Assembly: GCA_905182995.1 (NCBI GenBank) | Contig: CAJJDP010000045.1 | Location: 5,483-69,482, forward strand | DNA: 64,000 nucleotides | Origin: Paramecium octaurelia | Lineage: Eukaryota > Ciliophora > Oligohymenophorea > Peniculida > Parameciidae | Direction of reading: 5' to 3' | Part shown: positions 51,301 through 63,459 of the stretch, one piece after another | Layout of the letters: each line of letters starts with the position of its first letter | How positions within the stretch are numbered: the first letter of the stretch is position 1 | Translations under genes and position numbers: made by a program | Notes under the pieces: generated by a model | Databases searched by the model: none | Told to the model about the DNA's origin: nothing | Seen by the model: the letters and a program-made list of their open reading frames with translations, nothing else

Positions 51301-54300
51301 TATAAATCCTTTGATTGTTCTCAACGATCCTCAATAGTTGGTGAATCAATTCTATCAGAATGTCATGAGAGTTGTAGGTGGGATGATGGATATTGTAGAT
51401 TTACAAAACTTGGATAATTTTGTGAGGGAATTAAATTTTGGGGATTATAAAATAGAGATTCCAGATTCATAAACAGAGTAGACTTATGATGAAATTAAAA
51501 GGAGGAATATTCAAAATCTATTTTTACATGAAAGTCATCTATAGAAAATAGTATGTATAATGAGGGGTTGGCAATACGATCAACATGTTGTAATTCAAGG
51601 TAGAATTGGTAGTGGCAGGAACTCCTTCATCAGATTAGCTTAATTTATCATGTAATATTAACAGAATTACAATGATTTGGGTCTAGAAATTCTCCTATTG
51701 AATTGGGATTAGCAGAGCCATATCATTTACATTACTAATATTTAAGAAGATGTGCACCAATTCATCAGTTATCCGATTTAATATTGTAACAACTTATATT
51801 TATTGAGAATTGATTCCATATCATAGTTACATATTTGCATATTGATTGAAAATTTGATGGAATTAGACTAGTATAGGAGAGTACTCTATAAATGTTAGAT
51901 TATCAGTTTGTTTGATTGGCCTCAGACCTTTTAATAGGAGGTGGCATCTTAAATTCTGAATGATGGATCCATTGATACTAACCTATTTTGTTACGTCTTC
52001 GAATAATCATAGGGTTACATTCAGCAATTTATCGATCACCTCTAATTATTCCAAAAATAGTATTAGCAATCTAAGTCTGAGAATTAGAGATTAATAATTA
52101 TCTATTAGAAAATTCTTATTAAAATTTAAGAGGCCAACAATGAATTCTCGATAATAGAAGCATAGAACAATGCATTAAATTAAGAACATTAATTGATCAC
52201 TAATTAAATAAAAATCATAAGCGATGAGGTATCTTAATATAAAATGGAATTGGGAGAAATCAATCAATAAATCCATAATTTGAATGAGAATATTAATAAA
52301 GGAGAGCAGAGAATTCATAAACAATAATAACAATTAAATTAACAAATCCAGTACTATAACAAATAGAGACTGTAATACTTCCACATAATTTAAGAATTCC
52401 CTTTCTTGTAACCATTATAAATGGAATTGATACACTTGGTTGATGTGCCTTAATTGGAACAACATTAGATTGAACAAATTATATTGGAATATCCACAATC
52501 TTCTTAATAAGTCTAAACTATTTATTAGATTGCAATCAACATATGTAAGTATCAGCAAACCTTGATTCAGTTAAGAAACAACCTACACAATGATAAGGTA
52601 GCAGTTGAGGAAATGAGAAACAAACAAGAATTGCGAATTGGGATGATATAATAATCGGAACAATAAATCAATGCCTATTAATCGAAATTACAGATTTTAA
52701 CAGAAGAATTGGAGAAAATTTCCAAGATTTTTGAGGCGGCAAGAAAATGTCTGCAATATTTGAATTCTTATTAGGTTTAATGGCAATAGAATATTTTTAA
52801 GTTATAATCACAGTAACTCCAATTGATGGATATCAATTTTGTACAAAGTGTAAGTTAAAGTTACAATTAGCAAATAAATTAGTAGATCATTGATAATTTA
52901 AACTTACAATATAAATTAGATTATGAGGATATGCAATTGCTATTGAATTTGAAATTTTAGAATCAAAAGAATATTTTATTGATCATCGATCCTGAAAATC
53001 TCTCTCAAGAATACCTTCAATAATATTATCCAACAGCATGGGTGAGTACTTTCAGTAGAAATAATATTAATGAAATCAAATGTAATTAAAAAACTAAATA
53101 ATGCTTTATCATAAAGGATGTAATAATAGATGAGTTATTAAAATGTTAATAATGGAGATCATACATTTTGTAGTGTCAATAACAATAAGAAACTAAAATA
53201 TATTTGATTACTTATTAAATAAAAAAAGAGACCCGAGCTTAATCTTTACTCAGAACTATTTAATTTAAGAAATAAGGCAGGGAGATTGAGTCGTATGTTC
53301 TACTGAATATACTTCAAAAGGATAACCCTGATACCTTTGATAAATTAATATCGTAATATGATGAAGAGAATCTATCCTTGATAAATTTGGGGTCTCTCTT
53401 AAACGATGATCGTCCAATAATGGACTCCCACTATGAACAACAATTGAGTCTAGTGATATCCTCTTAGTTTAATAGTCTAATTAATTTGGATATTATTGCC
53501 TAGATCCAGATATTTATTGATCAATAAGAGCAATAGAAGTAACATAATAGGCAATTCAACTTCTAAATCTATCAACCTTTGATGATGAGATTCCTATTAA
53601 TTTATAAATGTCTACAACAGACTTATGTTTTTGATCGCCGTTATTACATCACAACGCAGCAACTGATGAACAAGTTAATTTAAGTGATGGATTAAATAAA
53701 AGTGGACAATACTGAACGATATGGGCTAGTAAGTAATCAATTCACATTGCAAACAATAAAATTGATAGATACCCAATTCAGAATAGAACATCATTTGATA
53801 GCTAAGTTCATCTTATTTACTTAAATAGATATAAAAGATAATGTTATCTCTGAAGAATAATACTAGTATGTTATAGGTTAGAAATTACAGAAGGATTTGA
53901 GTAAATACCCAAAAATCTTAAATGTTTCATTCGTCAGACAAGTGCAGTTAGAGGAAATCAGATACATTATGAGTTTGTCACCATCATTTAGCGATTTGCA
54001 AAATTATATCTAAAGGTGTCCTAAAGACTGGTAAAAATGGATGGATGACACAATGCCTATGCCGAGTGAATACGAAGAGTAGTTGCAAATATTCGAAAAG
54101 CTTATCTTAATCAAAGCTTTGAAACCAAAACTCTTTAGAAGATTCCTAAATGAATACATTAAGGATAGAGAGGCAAGACACTCCTCATAAATTCCAGCGA
54201 ACTATAATTATTAGACGAGTGAAAAACAAATCATATATGTATAAAAATAATTAAACAAATTGGTTGAAGACATTAGCATACCCATTTACAAAGGATAGCA

Positions 54301-55825
54301 AGAACTAAATCAGCAGTATTTATTTACTAATCTCTATGAATATCCTTTGGAATTGCAAGAACAAATAATACAGAGTAAATACTCACACTGTATTATTGAA
54401 AATTTCGATGAAGACATTTTACTTGATAAGACTTTGGTGAATTGCTAGAAGTCATTTCTTTAATATAATGAATAAATACGATAGAATATCAAATAATACA
54501 TTCCCAAAGCTGATGGAAAAACAAGCGACATGAAAAAGTTCACTTACAGTCTCTGTTTCATGCACTTTTTCATAATTTAGAGGAATCTTCTATTGAATTT
54601 AAGAACAGATACTTATACATTGTAAGATTTAAATTTGATCTTGAAGTATAATTTGCCATACTACTTTAATACAAACATTAACAGCATGTTTAGAGTTATA
54701 ACTGATGGGATATACAATGTTCCTCCTGAGGATCTATTGATTATTGAGAGTATAATTACTAAACATTGTAACTAGTAAGTAAATGATGAAAATTATTAAT
54801 ACCTACATTTTCACACTCTTACAATCGGCAATGATGCATGGTTGGATGAGATGGTTAAGCGTATTCCAGATACTAATGATCCATATAGTATTGGATATGG
54901 ATATAACAATTTTGCAATTAGCAATTACTAAAATTAATAGATAATTTAGTAGTTTTCATTATTAACCAATAGTGCTGAGAGTGCTACAAATAACCAAATG
55001 ATCTAAGAGATTAAATTAGCTGAACCTCTCAGTTTGATTAAATTGGAGTAGAAAATAACTAGAAAGTATTCATTTCAAAAGAACGACTCCAAACCTTTCT
55101 CTCAATATTATAGAAAAACAGTCCTCAATATCACAAACAAAAATAAGCAAAACATCTAGTATACTGATGCGCTCGATCAATACATTAATATTCAGATCTC
55201 AAAGTATAATATACTGATACAAGTATTGACTAAATATCTCAACAGAAATTAAGATAATTTATCATTGTTCTGTCCGGAAGAACTTTATTAATATTTGTGG
55301 TTCAAACCAAAAGCTAAATTGATCATTCACGATTTAGTAAAAATGGTGAATTACAATATGAATCAATTACAAATATTAAGAGATTAATAAAATCGAAGAT
55401 ATTTTGATTTGAGTTACCTTTTTATTCCATAAGCATTAATGGAATACTTCAAATTGCAATTTAGTCGCAAGAATGGTCTAAATCCTTGGAATCTTAATAT
55501 TTATACTGATATCTCAAAATGTACAGAAATGAGTCAAATATAACAGTTACTATTGAATGATGGGTCTTACCTACTAGGGGGATTAGAATGCCAGAATTGT
55601 CAATGGAGTTTAGAAAAAAATAAATTAATAGAATGTGGCAATTCACTCTCGACCTTTATTCCATTCATCCTCATTTCAACTTTGGAAGGTGAGCAACCCA
55701 AAAATTTACAAATTCCAGTGATGGACAATAATCTAACATTAATGACTATCGATCTGTAATCTGATCTAGATTAGGATACTATTAATATAAGGTAAGCCAG
55801 AATAATAATAAAATAATGCAAATGA
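45310..55825 (+). CDS. Dynein heavy chain with degenerate AAA1
   Basis: Exons 45310-46218 and 46244-55825 (one 25-nt intron) give 3496 residues, shorter than the usual 4000-4600. The N-terminal tail has the axonemal-type segment FARWKKLSIKNK. The linker contains VFPRFNFLTNSQFTKIVSEV and EIEEWLKTVEEGM. AAA1 (~1290-1400) keeps its flanks (FEFFGD) but shows HLIGDNSKYY where the GPAGTGKT loop belongs and FFISGYQY in place of CFDEFNR. AAA2 has a good P-loop, GNPNNGKS (~1532). AAA3 reads GDISCNKS (~1802) with VEDINL. AAA4 reads GRIGSGRNS (~2089). A Gln-rich coiled-coil stalk (~2230-2490) has a very short tip. AAA5, AAA6 and the C-terminal domain (GSYLLGGLECQNCQW) follow. It belongs to the dynein motor family of cilia, but probably not as an active motor: AAA1 is the essential ATPase in known dyneins. 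Confidence 0.93.
46219..46243 (+). other. 25-nt intron of the dynein gene
   Basis: Begins GTATTAATGC and ends ACATAG, phase 0. Retention leads to a TGA about 17 codons after the intron. After removal the remaining 9582 nt form one open frame. Confidence 0.88.
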
Positions 55826-56143
55826 ATTTTATATCCAAGAAATGATTTTATACACATATAAATATATGAATTTCAATTTTATTACTTGATTTATTTGTTA
55901 ATTATAAGTGAATGTCTAATTTATATTTTCCAAAATATTATTGATTTTTATTAAGTCCTTGCAATTAATTTTGTCGATTCATCTATTTTGAATACAACTG
56001 GAAATCATTAATATATATGTGTATTGATTGCTAATAATTTGACTGATAACTAATGCTAAGATTCTACTTATACTTCTGTAATTATATTTCTTAAATTTAA
56101 AATTAATTTCTCTTCTTTCTAAAAGTCATGTAAGAGAATATGT
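55826..56143. other. Intergenic stretch between convergent genes
   Basis: AT-rich, probably the 3' regions of the dynein gene and of the small minus-strand gene. No terminator motif is visible. Confidence 0.5.
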
Positions 56144-56508
56144 TCAAATAAGTTTCATGTTCTTAATTCCCTTTAAATAATCTGAATATGCAAAGATGAC
56201 AAAACCTCTTATAGCAGCATCTATATCCTTATTAAATAGCCTCTCCAAGCTTCGGCTTTTCTATAATATTCCCTTGTCGATCAATTTTGATGAAAACAAT
56301 GCTTATTCTTATCAGGAATCAAATATTTAATGTAAAAAGGTTATACAATCATTTTTATCAATTTACCTCATTTTAGGAAGATAAATGCCATAACAAGCAA
56401 CTTGGCCTTTCAAATGAATAAATTAGAGGATGAATATTCTATAGTTTTTTTCTCAATAAGAGCAATGCATTTATTATTCTTGATATGGGTAAGGATGAAG
56501 TGTTGCAT
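56144..56508 (-). CDS. Small hypothetical protein, frameshifted or misassembled
   Basis: Three coding-like pieces on the minus strand appear to belong together. The first is an N-terminal piece from ATG 56508 (MQHFILTHIKNNKCIALIEK). The second is a middle piece with GQVACYGIYLPKMRQIDKND. The third is a C-terminal piece with KLIDKGILQKSRSLERLF and DIDAAIRGFVIFAYSDYLKG, ending at TGA 56144-56146. A 39-nt GT..AG intron (56308-56346) joins the last two in frame. The first two are out of frame with each other and no GT lies where an intron would be needed, so a frameshift or base error is likely. The N-terminus has the feel of a longin/roadblock-type small-domain protein, but this is only an impression. 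Its start is 77 bp from that of the divergent coiled-coil gene. Confidence 0.5.
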
Positions 56509-56585
56509 TATTCAGAATGCCTACTGAAAATGGTTATTTAGAACAAAGCTATGAGTAGTTGCAGATATTCATTTTAATTATTTTA

Positions 56586-58364
56586 ATGGATTAATCTGAA
56601 TATGGAGAAATCGAAGTTGAAATCCCAACTAATGAAGAAATCAATTATGAGGAAGATTTAATGGGAGAAGATGATCAACAAATGCCCAACAATCAACAAC
56701 TAAAAAAAGAGTAGGACAAAAATCCAATTTCAAATTAGAGAGCTCACACACCTAACCCACCTGAGGAGGAGGAGGAAGGTGAAGTCTATGAGTATGAAGA
56801 CTAGAGTGAGGAAATAGGGGATGATAATAACAATGAAGAAGATGTAGAATAAGAAGTAGATGAGTAAGTCCCAGAGGATAATGATGATTAATATAACGAG
56901 GAGGAAAATGAAGAAGAGCAATAGAATGAAGATTACGACCAGAATGAGTATGAACAAAATAATGAGGAGTTTGATAAAGACGAGGAGGCTGATTTACCTA
57001 AAAATAACCAATAAAACAAAGAAGTTAAAGTTAATAAGAATAATCAATCCAATTAACCAGCTCCTATAATAGAACCTCCAATCTAAAAGAAGAGACCTCC
57101 TTTGCCCACTTAGCCTATGAAGTAGAAACCCACCTATTAGGAGAAATATGCTGAGTTTATGGCTCCATAAGACTACTCAAATTGGAAACCAAAACAGTTG
57201 CACGATGAAAATAAACAACTCAGATAAAAACTTAAAGAAATCTCTGATGAAGTAAGCAAATTAGTGGAACAGAATGCTCAGCGTCTGGCTCCACAACCAC
57301 AGCCACAGCCATAATTGAAGAGGTAAAAGACAGCCTAATCTCAAATCTCAGGCGGAACTGTTATTGATAAGGAGATTGAAATAAATCAAAAAAAGTTAGA
57401 TTAGCAAGAGGAGGAGATTAATAAATTGAACAATAGATTATAATAGATATAACAATTCAATTATATAACTAAGTTAGAGGATGAAATTAAGAAGTATGAG
57501 GAAGATATGAAGAAGTTGGAGCAAAGAAAAAAGTAAGAGTATTTGTAACAGAAGCAACGAGGTAGAGATCTTGATAAGTACGAGAATTAAGACGGCTTTG
57601 ATAAATTGAATAAGGAGAGAAACAGTCTTAATCATGAGATAGCTAATTTGAGGAAGAAGATTAAGGAATAATAGGATTAGTTGTTGAAGTAGAAGGAGAA
57701 CATCAGGAATACTTAAGAAGAGGAGCTACCAAAAATTAATAAGGAGTTGAAGCTTTTGGAGGAAGAAGCTGAAAAGTATAAAATCGATGTAGGTGCTGAG
57801 AAACCTTTCAGTAAATAGAAGGAAGTATATTATCAGCTTTTGACTCAAAAGGAGAATTTGTTGAAACATAATCTTATTCTGGAAAAGAAGGATAAGTAAT
57901 TGGAAATGATAGAGAAGGAAATCAAAGAATTGAAAAAGGAAAAAGACTTCATCGATTAAGAAATTAATTCAAATGAAATGATTTTGATTGATTAGAGAAG
58001 ATTGAAAGAAGAATTAAAGATTAAAGTAACACCTGAAAAACTTAAATAAATTCCTGCAACAATGACACAATAAAATATTTCTGAAACCTTATTAAATGAA
58101 AAGAAAGCAAAGGAAAATCAACGAAAATTATAAAGTGCAAAGCCTCCTATTTCTAAATAATAACAAGATTAAAGTAGTCATAAAGAATTACGAATACCAG
58201 TTAAGCAAGATGAAAAACCATAATAAATGACATCAAAGAATGAAGTGGAAGAGGAGATAATATGTGAAGATGAAACTGAAATAAAATAATAACCAATTAA
58301 ATAGGAAGAAAAAAAATAAATTCAAACATCATAATCAACTCCAATAAAATAAGATGTTAATTTA

Positions 58365-58404
<40 letters not shown>

Positions 58405-59548
58405 TTTAATCTCCTAATCAACCAAATAAATTAAATTCAAAACCATTTAGCAATATTAAAAAATCTGTTGATCAATAACCTTCTGCAGATCTAGGTCTCA
58501 GTAATGTAAGTAATTAATAAAGTAACACTAGTGACGTTTAAACTGAATATACGGGTCCTTCTAGAATGATGAGGATGATGAAAAAACCATAATAAAATTA
58601 ATAAGAAGAAGCCCCTCAATTCATAATTCATTCTTCTAAACCAGTTGAACAACCTAGAGATCATTAGAAAGAAATCACTGAACAAAATAATAATAAACCC
58701 ATCGAACAACCTACTTAATATGAATAACCTAAACCTGTCGAAGATTATTAACCTACCTTTCCAAGTAGAAGAGTAAACAATAGACCGAGAGGGTTAGATT
58801 ATAATTCAAATGAATAATAATAAAGTTAGTAAACCGTAGAATAGCCCATCTAAATTGAGTAGAAATAAGATTAAACCCAACAAGCTGAATATCCCACCAG
58901 AAGAAGAATGAGAGGCAGTTAGGAAGAGTAATAAGAGCAAAATAATGCATAATAATAACCTTAATAATAGTCATAATAACAATCCCTATCATCATAACAA
59001 TAATCCTTATCCTCTTAATAATAACCCTATCAACCATCTGATGATGGAAATAGATAACGAAGAATTAAACTATTTACTGACGAAAAGCAACCAGAGGCTC
59101 CAAAAACCCAAGAACCTACTTATGAGTTCTAACCAAAGCAAGAACCAACAAAACTGCAAGGCAGAAGAAATAGAGGCAATAACAAATTAAATATTTGGGA
59201 AGATTAACCAGTTTAAAAGGAGAACATTGAAGAGATTTAAGAAATTAAAGATATTAAATAAGTCCCAGAAGTTCAGCATAAAGAAGAAAGGGAAAAAACT
59301 TTGGATGAAATTTTGGGAGCTCCAAAACAATAAGAGGAGTATAGACCAAATCAACAAAGAAAAAAATTTGAAATTCCTAAAGATGATAATGAGACTTATG
59401 AACCTGGTTTTGGTGGAGGCGGAAATAAAAGAGGGGCAGGGAATCAATAAAAAATTGACAAGGTAAGATTGTAATAATAATATTTTAGGAAAAGGAATTG
59501 GCTTAGAAGGCTGCTAAAGGGGATCTATTGGATGACTTTGACTTTTGA
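56586..59548 (+). CDS. Acidic, Gln-rich coiled-coil protein
   Basis: Exons 56586-59462 and 59489-59548 (26-nt intron) give 978 residues. The N-terminus (~1-150) is extremely acidic (EEEEEGEVYEYEDQSEE). A Pro-rich linker (KKRPPLPTQPMKQKPT) comes next, then a long coiled coil at ~200-510 (EIANLRKKIKEQQDQLLKQK). A low-complexity Gln/Pro/Asn-rich half includes 12 consecutive Gln written as TAA. The end is a charged tail, KAAKGDLLDDFDF. An upstream in-frame ATG at 56517 would add a hydrophobic segment (IFILIILM) and is less likely. The role is probably structural, for example at basal bodies, cilia or cortex, but nothing in the sequence proves that. The stop lies only 48 bp from the stop of the convergent pseudokinase gene. 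Confidence 0.88.
58368..58403 (+). repeat. (TAA)12 microsatellite encoding poly-Gln
   Basis: Twelve consecutive TAA triplets in frame inside the coiled-coil gene. Under code 6 they encode twelve glutamines; under the standard code they would be twelve stops. Confidence 0.95.
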
Positions 59549-59596
59549 ATTGAAATTTATATATACGAAATATTAGCTTTAATACTTTAATTAATT
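59549..59596. other. 48-bp gap between convergent genes
   Basis: Only 48 bp separate the TGA of the coiled-coil gene from the TGA of the pseudokinase gene. Transcript ends must lie here or overlap the neighbouring gene. No motif is visible. Confidence 0.8.
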
Positions 59597-61448
59597 TCAT
59601 TATTTGAAATATTCTGTTTCAATAATCCTAATTTGTTCATTCAAAATATTGCTATCAAAGGAAAAGAATTTTTATTCCAAGTAATAAGGGCTGTCAAAAT
59701 TGGGGATATTTAAAGCTCTTTTGACCTATCTAAACAATACTTCCCTCTTAAGAGGCATAAAGAGGGATGAAATTCCCATGCAGATAATTATTTTCAAAGC
59801 TAGCAAAGTTTGTTCGACATCGCTAATGGAAGTCCTTTTTTTTGAACGATAAAGGTTTTTCAAAGTCATTCTATATGGTACTTTATAATCATTCGATGTT
59901 TCATTTAAAATGGACTAATTAATAATTTTCAATTTACTTCTGTAATGGACGATTTAATTTAATTAAAGAAATGTTCATCCTCTCTACTTAGACAATCTAA
60001 TTAACAATACCCAAAATATTGATTTATAATGGCGTTGTCTCCATCAACTTATAATCTTAGATCCTTTATAAAGTTTCTTGCTTATCCACTAGTTATAAAA
60101 TTCTACCATATCTCCTACTCACAATTCAAACTCTTCGTACTCCATTGATCGATAAACTCTTTTCTCATGAGTATGGACATTTTTAGTAAGCAATAGACTG
60201 ACCAAGTTTCAACAGGACTTTTATCTCGTTATTCTTCTAATTGCACTCTTAAAGAATTCATCAAATACCATTTATAGGATTCAAAATGTAATTCAATCCA
60301 TATATCTTTATATTAAATAAATTCCTGAAAAAAATATCTTATAATTTACTGTTTGATTTCTGCATTTATAAGGCAAAGTAGCTAGATCAGGATATTCATT
60401 TATTTGACTAGGACTGTTAATATTTGATAGAATAGGGGAGTTAAGGGATGAATCTATTTCTGGTGGAGAAGGATGTATAGGTTAAGAGTAATAAACTGCA
60501 ATGCCTATTCTTGGATAAGGATTGAGGTTTTCTTCCTTTCGAGGATTAAGGTTGGGACGTCGAATTTTATGACTAAAAGGATTCAATACTTTTGGCAATT
60601 GCATTTATTTAGTGAATTCTTTAGGCTAGAATATTGAAAAAGATTATATGTACCACAGCCCATTCTATAAAATTATCATCAATGTATTCTCTCATTTTTA
60701 TAAATGACGAGTAATTCTAGGATAAAAAAATACTTTTGTAAAATTCTTGGATTCCCTCTTAATTGTTATCTGACCTTTCATGATGCATTGAGAAGAATGT
60801 ACACCTCAAAGCTTCTTTTGGATGAAGCATTTCAATTAAACGATTTTTCCAAACATTTTCAATTTGTAATGATTATATCTAATTATAAAATGACTGATAT
60901 TCTTTAATTGTCTCAAAGTTATTCAAAATTTTGCCAGTAAACAACTAATAAATAATACAACCAATCAACCAAACATCTATACTCTAACTATAAACTCTAT
61001 TCTGACTTTATTCTCTCTTTTCTAAGGATTCGGGGGGGATTAGCTATAAATTAGGATAAAATCCAAAGGCAGCCATTTTAATTGAATTTTTATGATAATA
61101 AATATTACCAACGTGAAAGCATCTTCCTAGACTGAATTTGGAATGAATTTGATATAAGGCCTGCAATAATTATTCGTAAATCTATGAGATTTGATTAGAT
61201 GATAATTTCCCATTCTATTAGATAAATTGCAACAATGTCACGCCTTCTGGAATCAGAAACGAGTATTATTTCTTGCCTATAACTTGATTTTAATTTCTTA
61301 TGTATAGGCCAGTGATTTGACTCTCATATTCCAAAAAGGCATCTAAATCATCACAGAGAGCTTCCACTAAAACTTGTTTTGGTGATCTTTAAGCCACCTA
61401 CTCGTCTAAAATGGCTTTGTTTCGATATAAACACTCAACACCATTCAT
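59597..61448 (-). CDS. Pseudokinase-like protein (degenerate protein kinase domain)
   Basis: Exons 61448-60654, 60625-60350, 60324-59938 and 59914-59597 (introns 28, 25, 23 nt, all phase 0) give 591 residues. The first ~210 residues follow the protein-kinase fold: LLQFIQQNGKLSSNQISQIY, then EQLLQALYQIHSKFSLG, then KMAAFGF, then SQSIDVWLIGCIIYQLFTGK. The catalytic HRDxKxxN loop is replaced by GRCFHVGNI, DFG by AFG, and no Gly-rich loop is visible. The essential Asp residues are therefore missing and phosphotransfer is unlikely. The C-terminal half is a Pro/Ser linker (NLNPYPRIGIAVYYSQP) followed by a helical region (LRVQLEEQRDKSPVETWSVY; KNLYRSKKRTSISDVEQT). Fold and F-helix resemble the ULK/CAMK-like kinases expanded in ciliates. 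A scaffold or regulatory role is inferred. An alternative unspliced end gives 350 residues. Confidence 0.82.
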
Positions 61449-61621
61449 TATGTGTACCAATAAGTGAAAAATAAAATAATGAATTCATATTAAAAATAAG
61501 GGTTATTCTATTTACATCATCAATGTAATTACATTAAATTAATATAAATATATTTTTTTTTTTTTTACTATTTAAATAAGATGTTCAATCTATTTTTTAT
61601 TTATAAGATTTATTTATTCGA

Positions 61622-63459
61622 ATGTTTCATCATTCTAAGAATTTTTTGAATAGAATTGCCAATTCAACTATCGATACATTCGATATTTTTGGATAATTAC
61701 CCAACTTTAGAGTCCTTGAGAAAAATAAGTATACCTCTGTAGTCGGATGCTGTATGACCTTTATAATCGGAACAGCCACTTTAATTTACTTAATAACTGA
61801 AATAACAACTCTGTTACATAGGTCAGAACCAAAAGTTGTTTCATCTGAACTTCAGATATTTGACTCAACAGTAAGTGTCAATCGTAATTAAAGTCATTCC
61901 CCCTTTACAATGATAACTTCACTCTTGCGGTTACTATTGCTACTAAAAACTCCGAGCCTATTTTGGGGCAGTTGAAATATTACAACTTGACAATGAGTCA
62001 TTGTGTAAGAGAGAGATTGCTAAATTAAACAACTGGCAAGGTCTAGGTGTCCTTAAAGTAATTTTAAAAGTTATTTAGCTGTTCTCCATTGCCTATCGCC
62101 CCTTGCGTTACCGAAGATTTCGATAATGATTTATAGAAAGAATTTTTCAAAAGCACTAGATTAGGCGTTGTTCAATGTATCAATCGAACCAGGCTTAAAA
62201 ATAATCCTCCAGTATAATTTTCACATTATCCCAAGGTATTGCAAGGTCAAATTTCAGGTTTTAAGTATTAATACTTAGTGATCGAATTGAGCATCTGCAA
62301 AAATAATACAGACTATTAAGGTTGTGCCCCAATAGAAGAAATCAAAAAAGTGTTATCTGCAGGGCATTATTCTGTGTATGCAAGTGATTATTTGATGCAA
62401 TTAAATCATCCTGATACTCCATACTCACAATTTATTAATTTGGACATAAATAGTTTCTCCATTTCAACATCTAAAATGTTATAATGGACTTATAGAATAT
62501 CTGAAACCCACACTGATAATGGGTTATTATTTACCACAGATAATGTAGATTTAAATTTAATAAAATAAGACAGAAGAGAGTACACTGAATTATATAATGA
62601 TGATTATCTTGTTTACCATTATATTTAATTAGATTACAAGTAAACAATCTAACAAAGATCCTACATTAAGATTCAGACAATATTAAGTAAAATTGGAGGA
62701 ATTTGGCAATTGTTCATGATAATTGCCTCTTTAATTTTAAATCAATTAATTAACAATCTGATGACGATTTCAATAGCAAATGAATTATATCGATTCCCCA
62801 TAACTGAAAAGCAAAGACATTAAAACATAGAGATTATTAATTTATAATAAAGCGATTAAGTTATTGATGTTTAAGAATAAATTAAAAAAAACAGAGAAAA
62901 TAATAATGAAGAAAGACTATCTTCTGGAATTTATGAATCTCTTCTAATCCTCTTAGGTATTCATAAAAAGAAAAAAAAAATGTTCACAGATGTTAAATAA
63001 GATATACTCTCATAAATGGACGTAGTGAAGATCATTCAAAAACTGCAAGAAGTTGATCTTCTGAAATTCATTTTATTGAATGATGAATAGTATAAAATGT
63101 TTGACCTACTCCCTAAACCTATTTTTTAAGATGAAAAGCTTTAAATGGAAGATATGAGTAATGAATTTTGCTCTGAAGCGGGATATCAGAAAACCTTTAG
63201 AGCCATTAATCATAACAAAAAATTGTAATCCAAAAATCTTAAGGATTATTATTGCTCTTTCTCTTCATTACAGTAAGACAAAAGGCGAAGCAGTGTTGAT
63301 GACAAATTACTATCTATGATTGATAGAAATATAGTCTAATTTTTTGAATAAATTCAATTGTCCTAATAGCGGCAAGGAAACTTAAGTCCATTGGATCCAT
63401 TGTTTAGGTCAAGAATAGATGAGTCTATCATTGAACCGAAAATTTAAAGGCCAAAATGA
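61622..63459 (+). CDS. Two-span membrane protein of a ciliate-type family
   Basis: Exons 61622-61870 and 61894-63459 (23-nt intron) give 604 residues. A short cytosolic start (NSTIDTFDIFGQLPNFRVLE, then KNKYTSVVGC) leads into span 1 (CCMTFIIGTATLIYLITEI). About 270 residues with paired cysteines and N-x-T sites (CSPLPIAPCVTEDF; CKNNTDYQGCAP) lie between the spans, presumably in the lumen or outside. Span 2 is IGGIWQLFMIIASLILNQLI. The cytosolic C-terminal ~230 residues are charged, with basic (IHKKKKKMFTD) and Ser/Arg-rich stretches (DKRRSSVDDK). The DIFG..F..KYTS..G opening followed by a span is typical of a large uncharacterised ciliate membrane-protein family. Function unknown. Its start faces away from the pseudokinase start, 173 bp apart. 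Confidence 0.88.

Noticed and set aside
56730-56957. Hydrophobic minus-strand frame with poly-Ile/Leu/Phe
   Set aside because: It is the antisense shadow of the very acidic GAA/GAT-rich start of the coiled-coil gene; composition is explained by complementarity.
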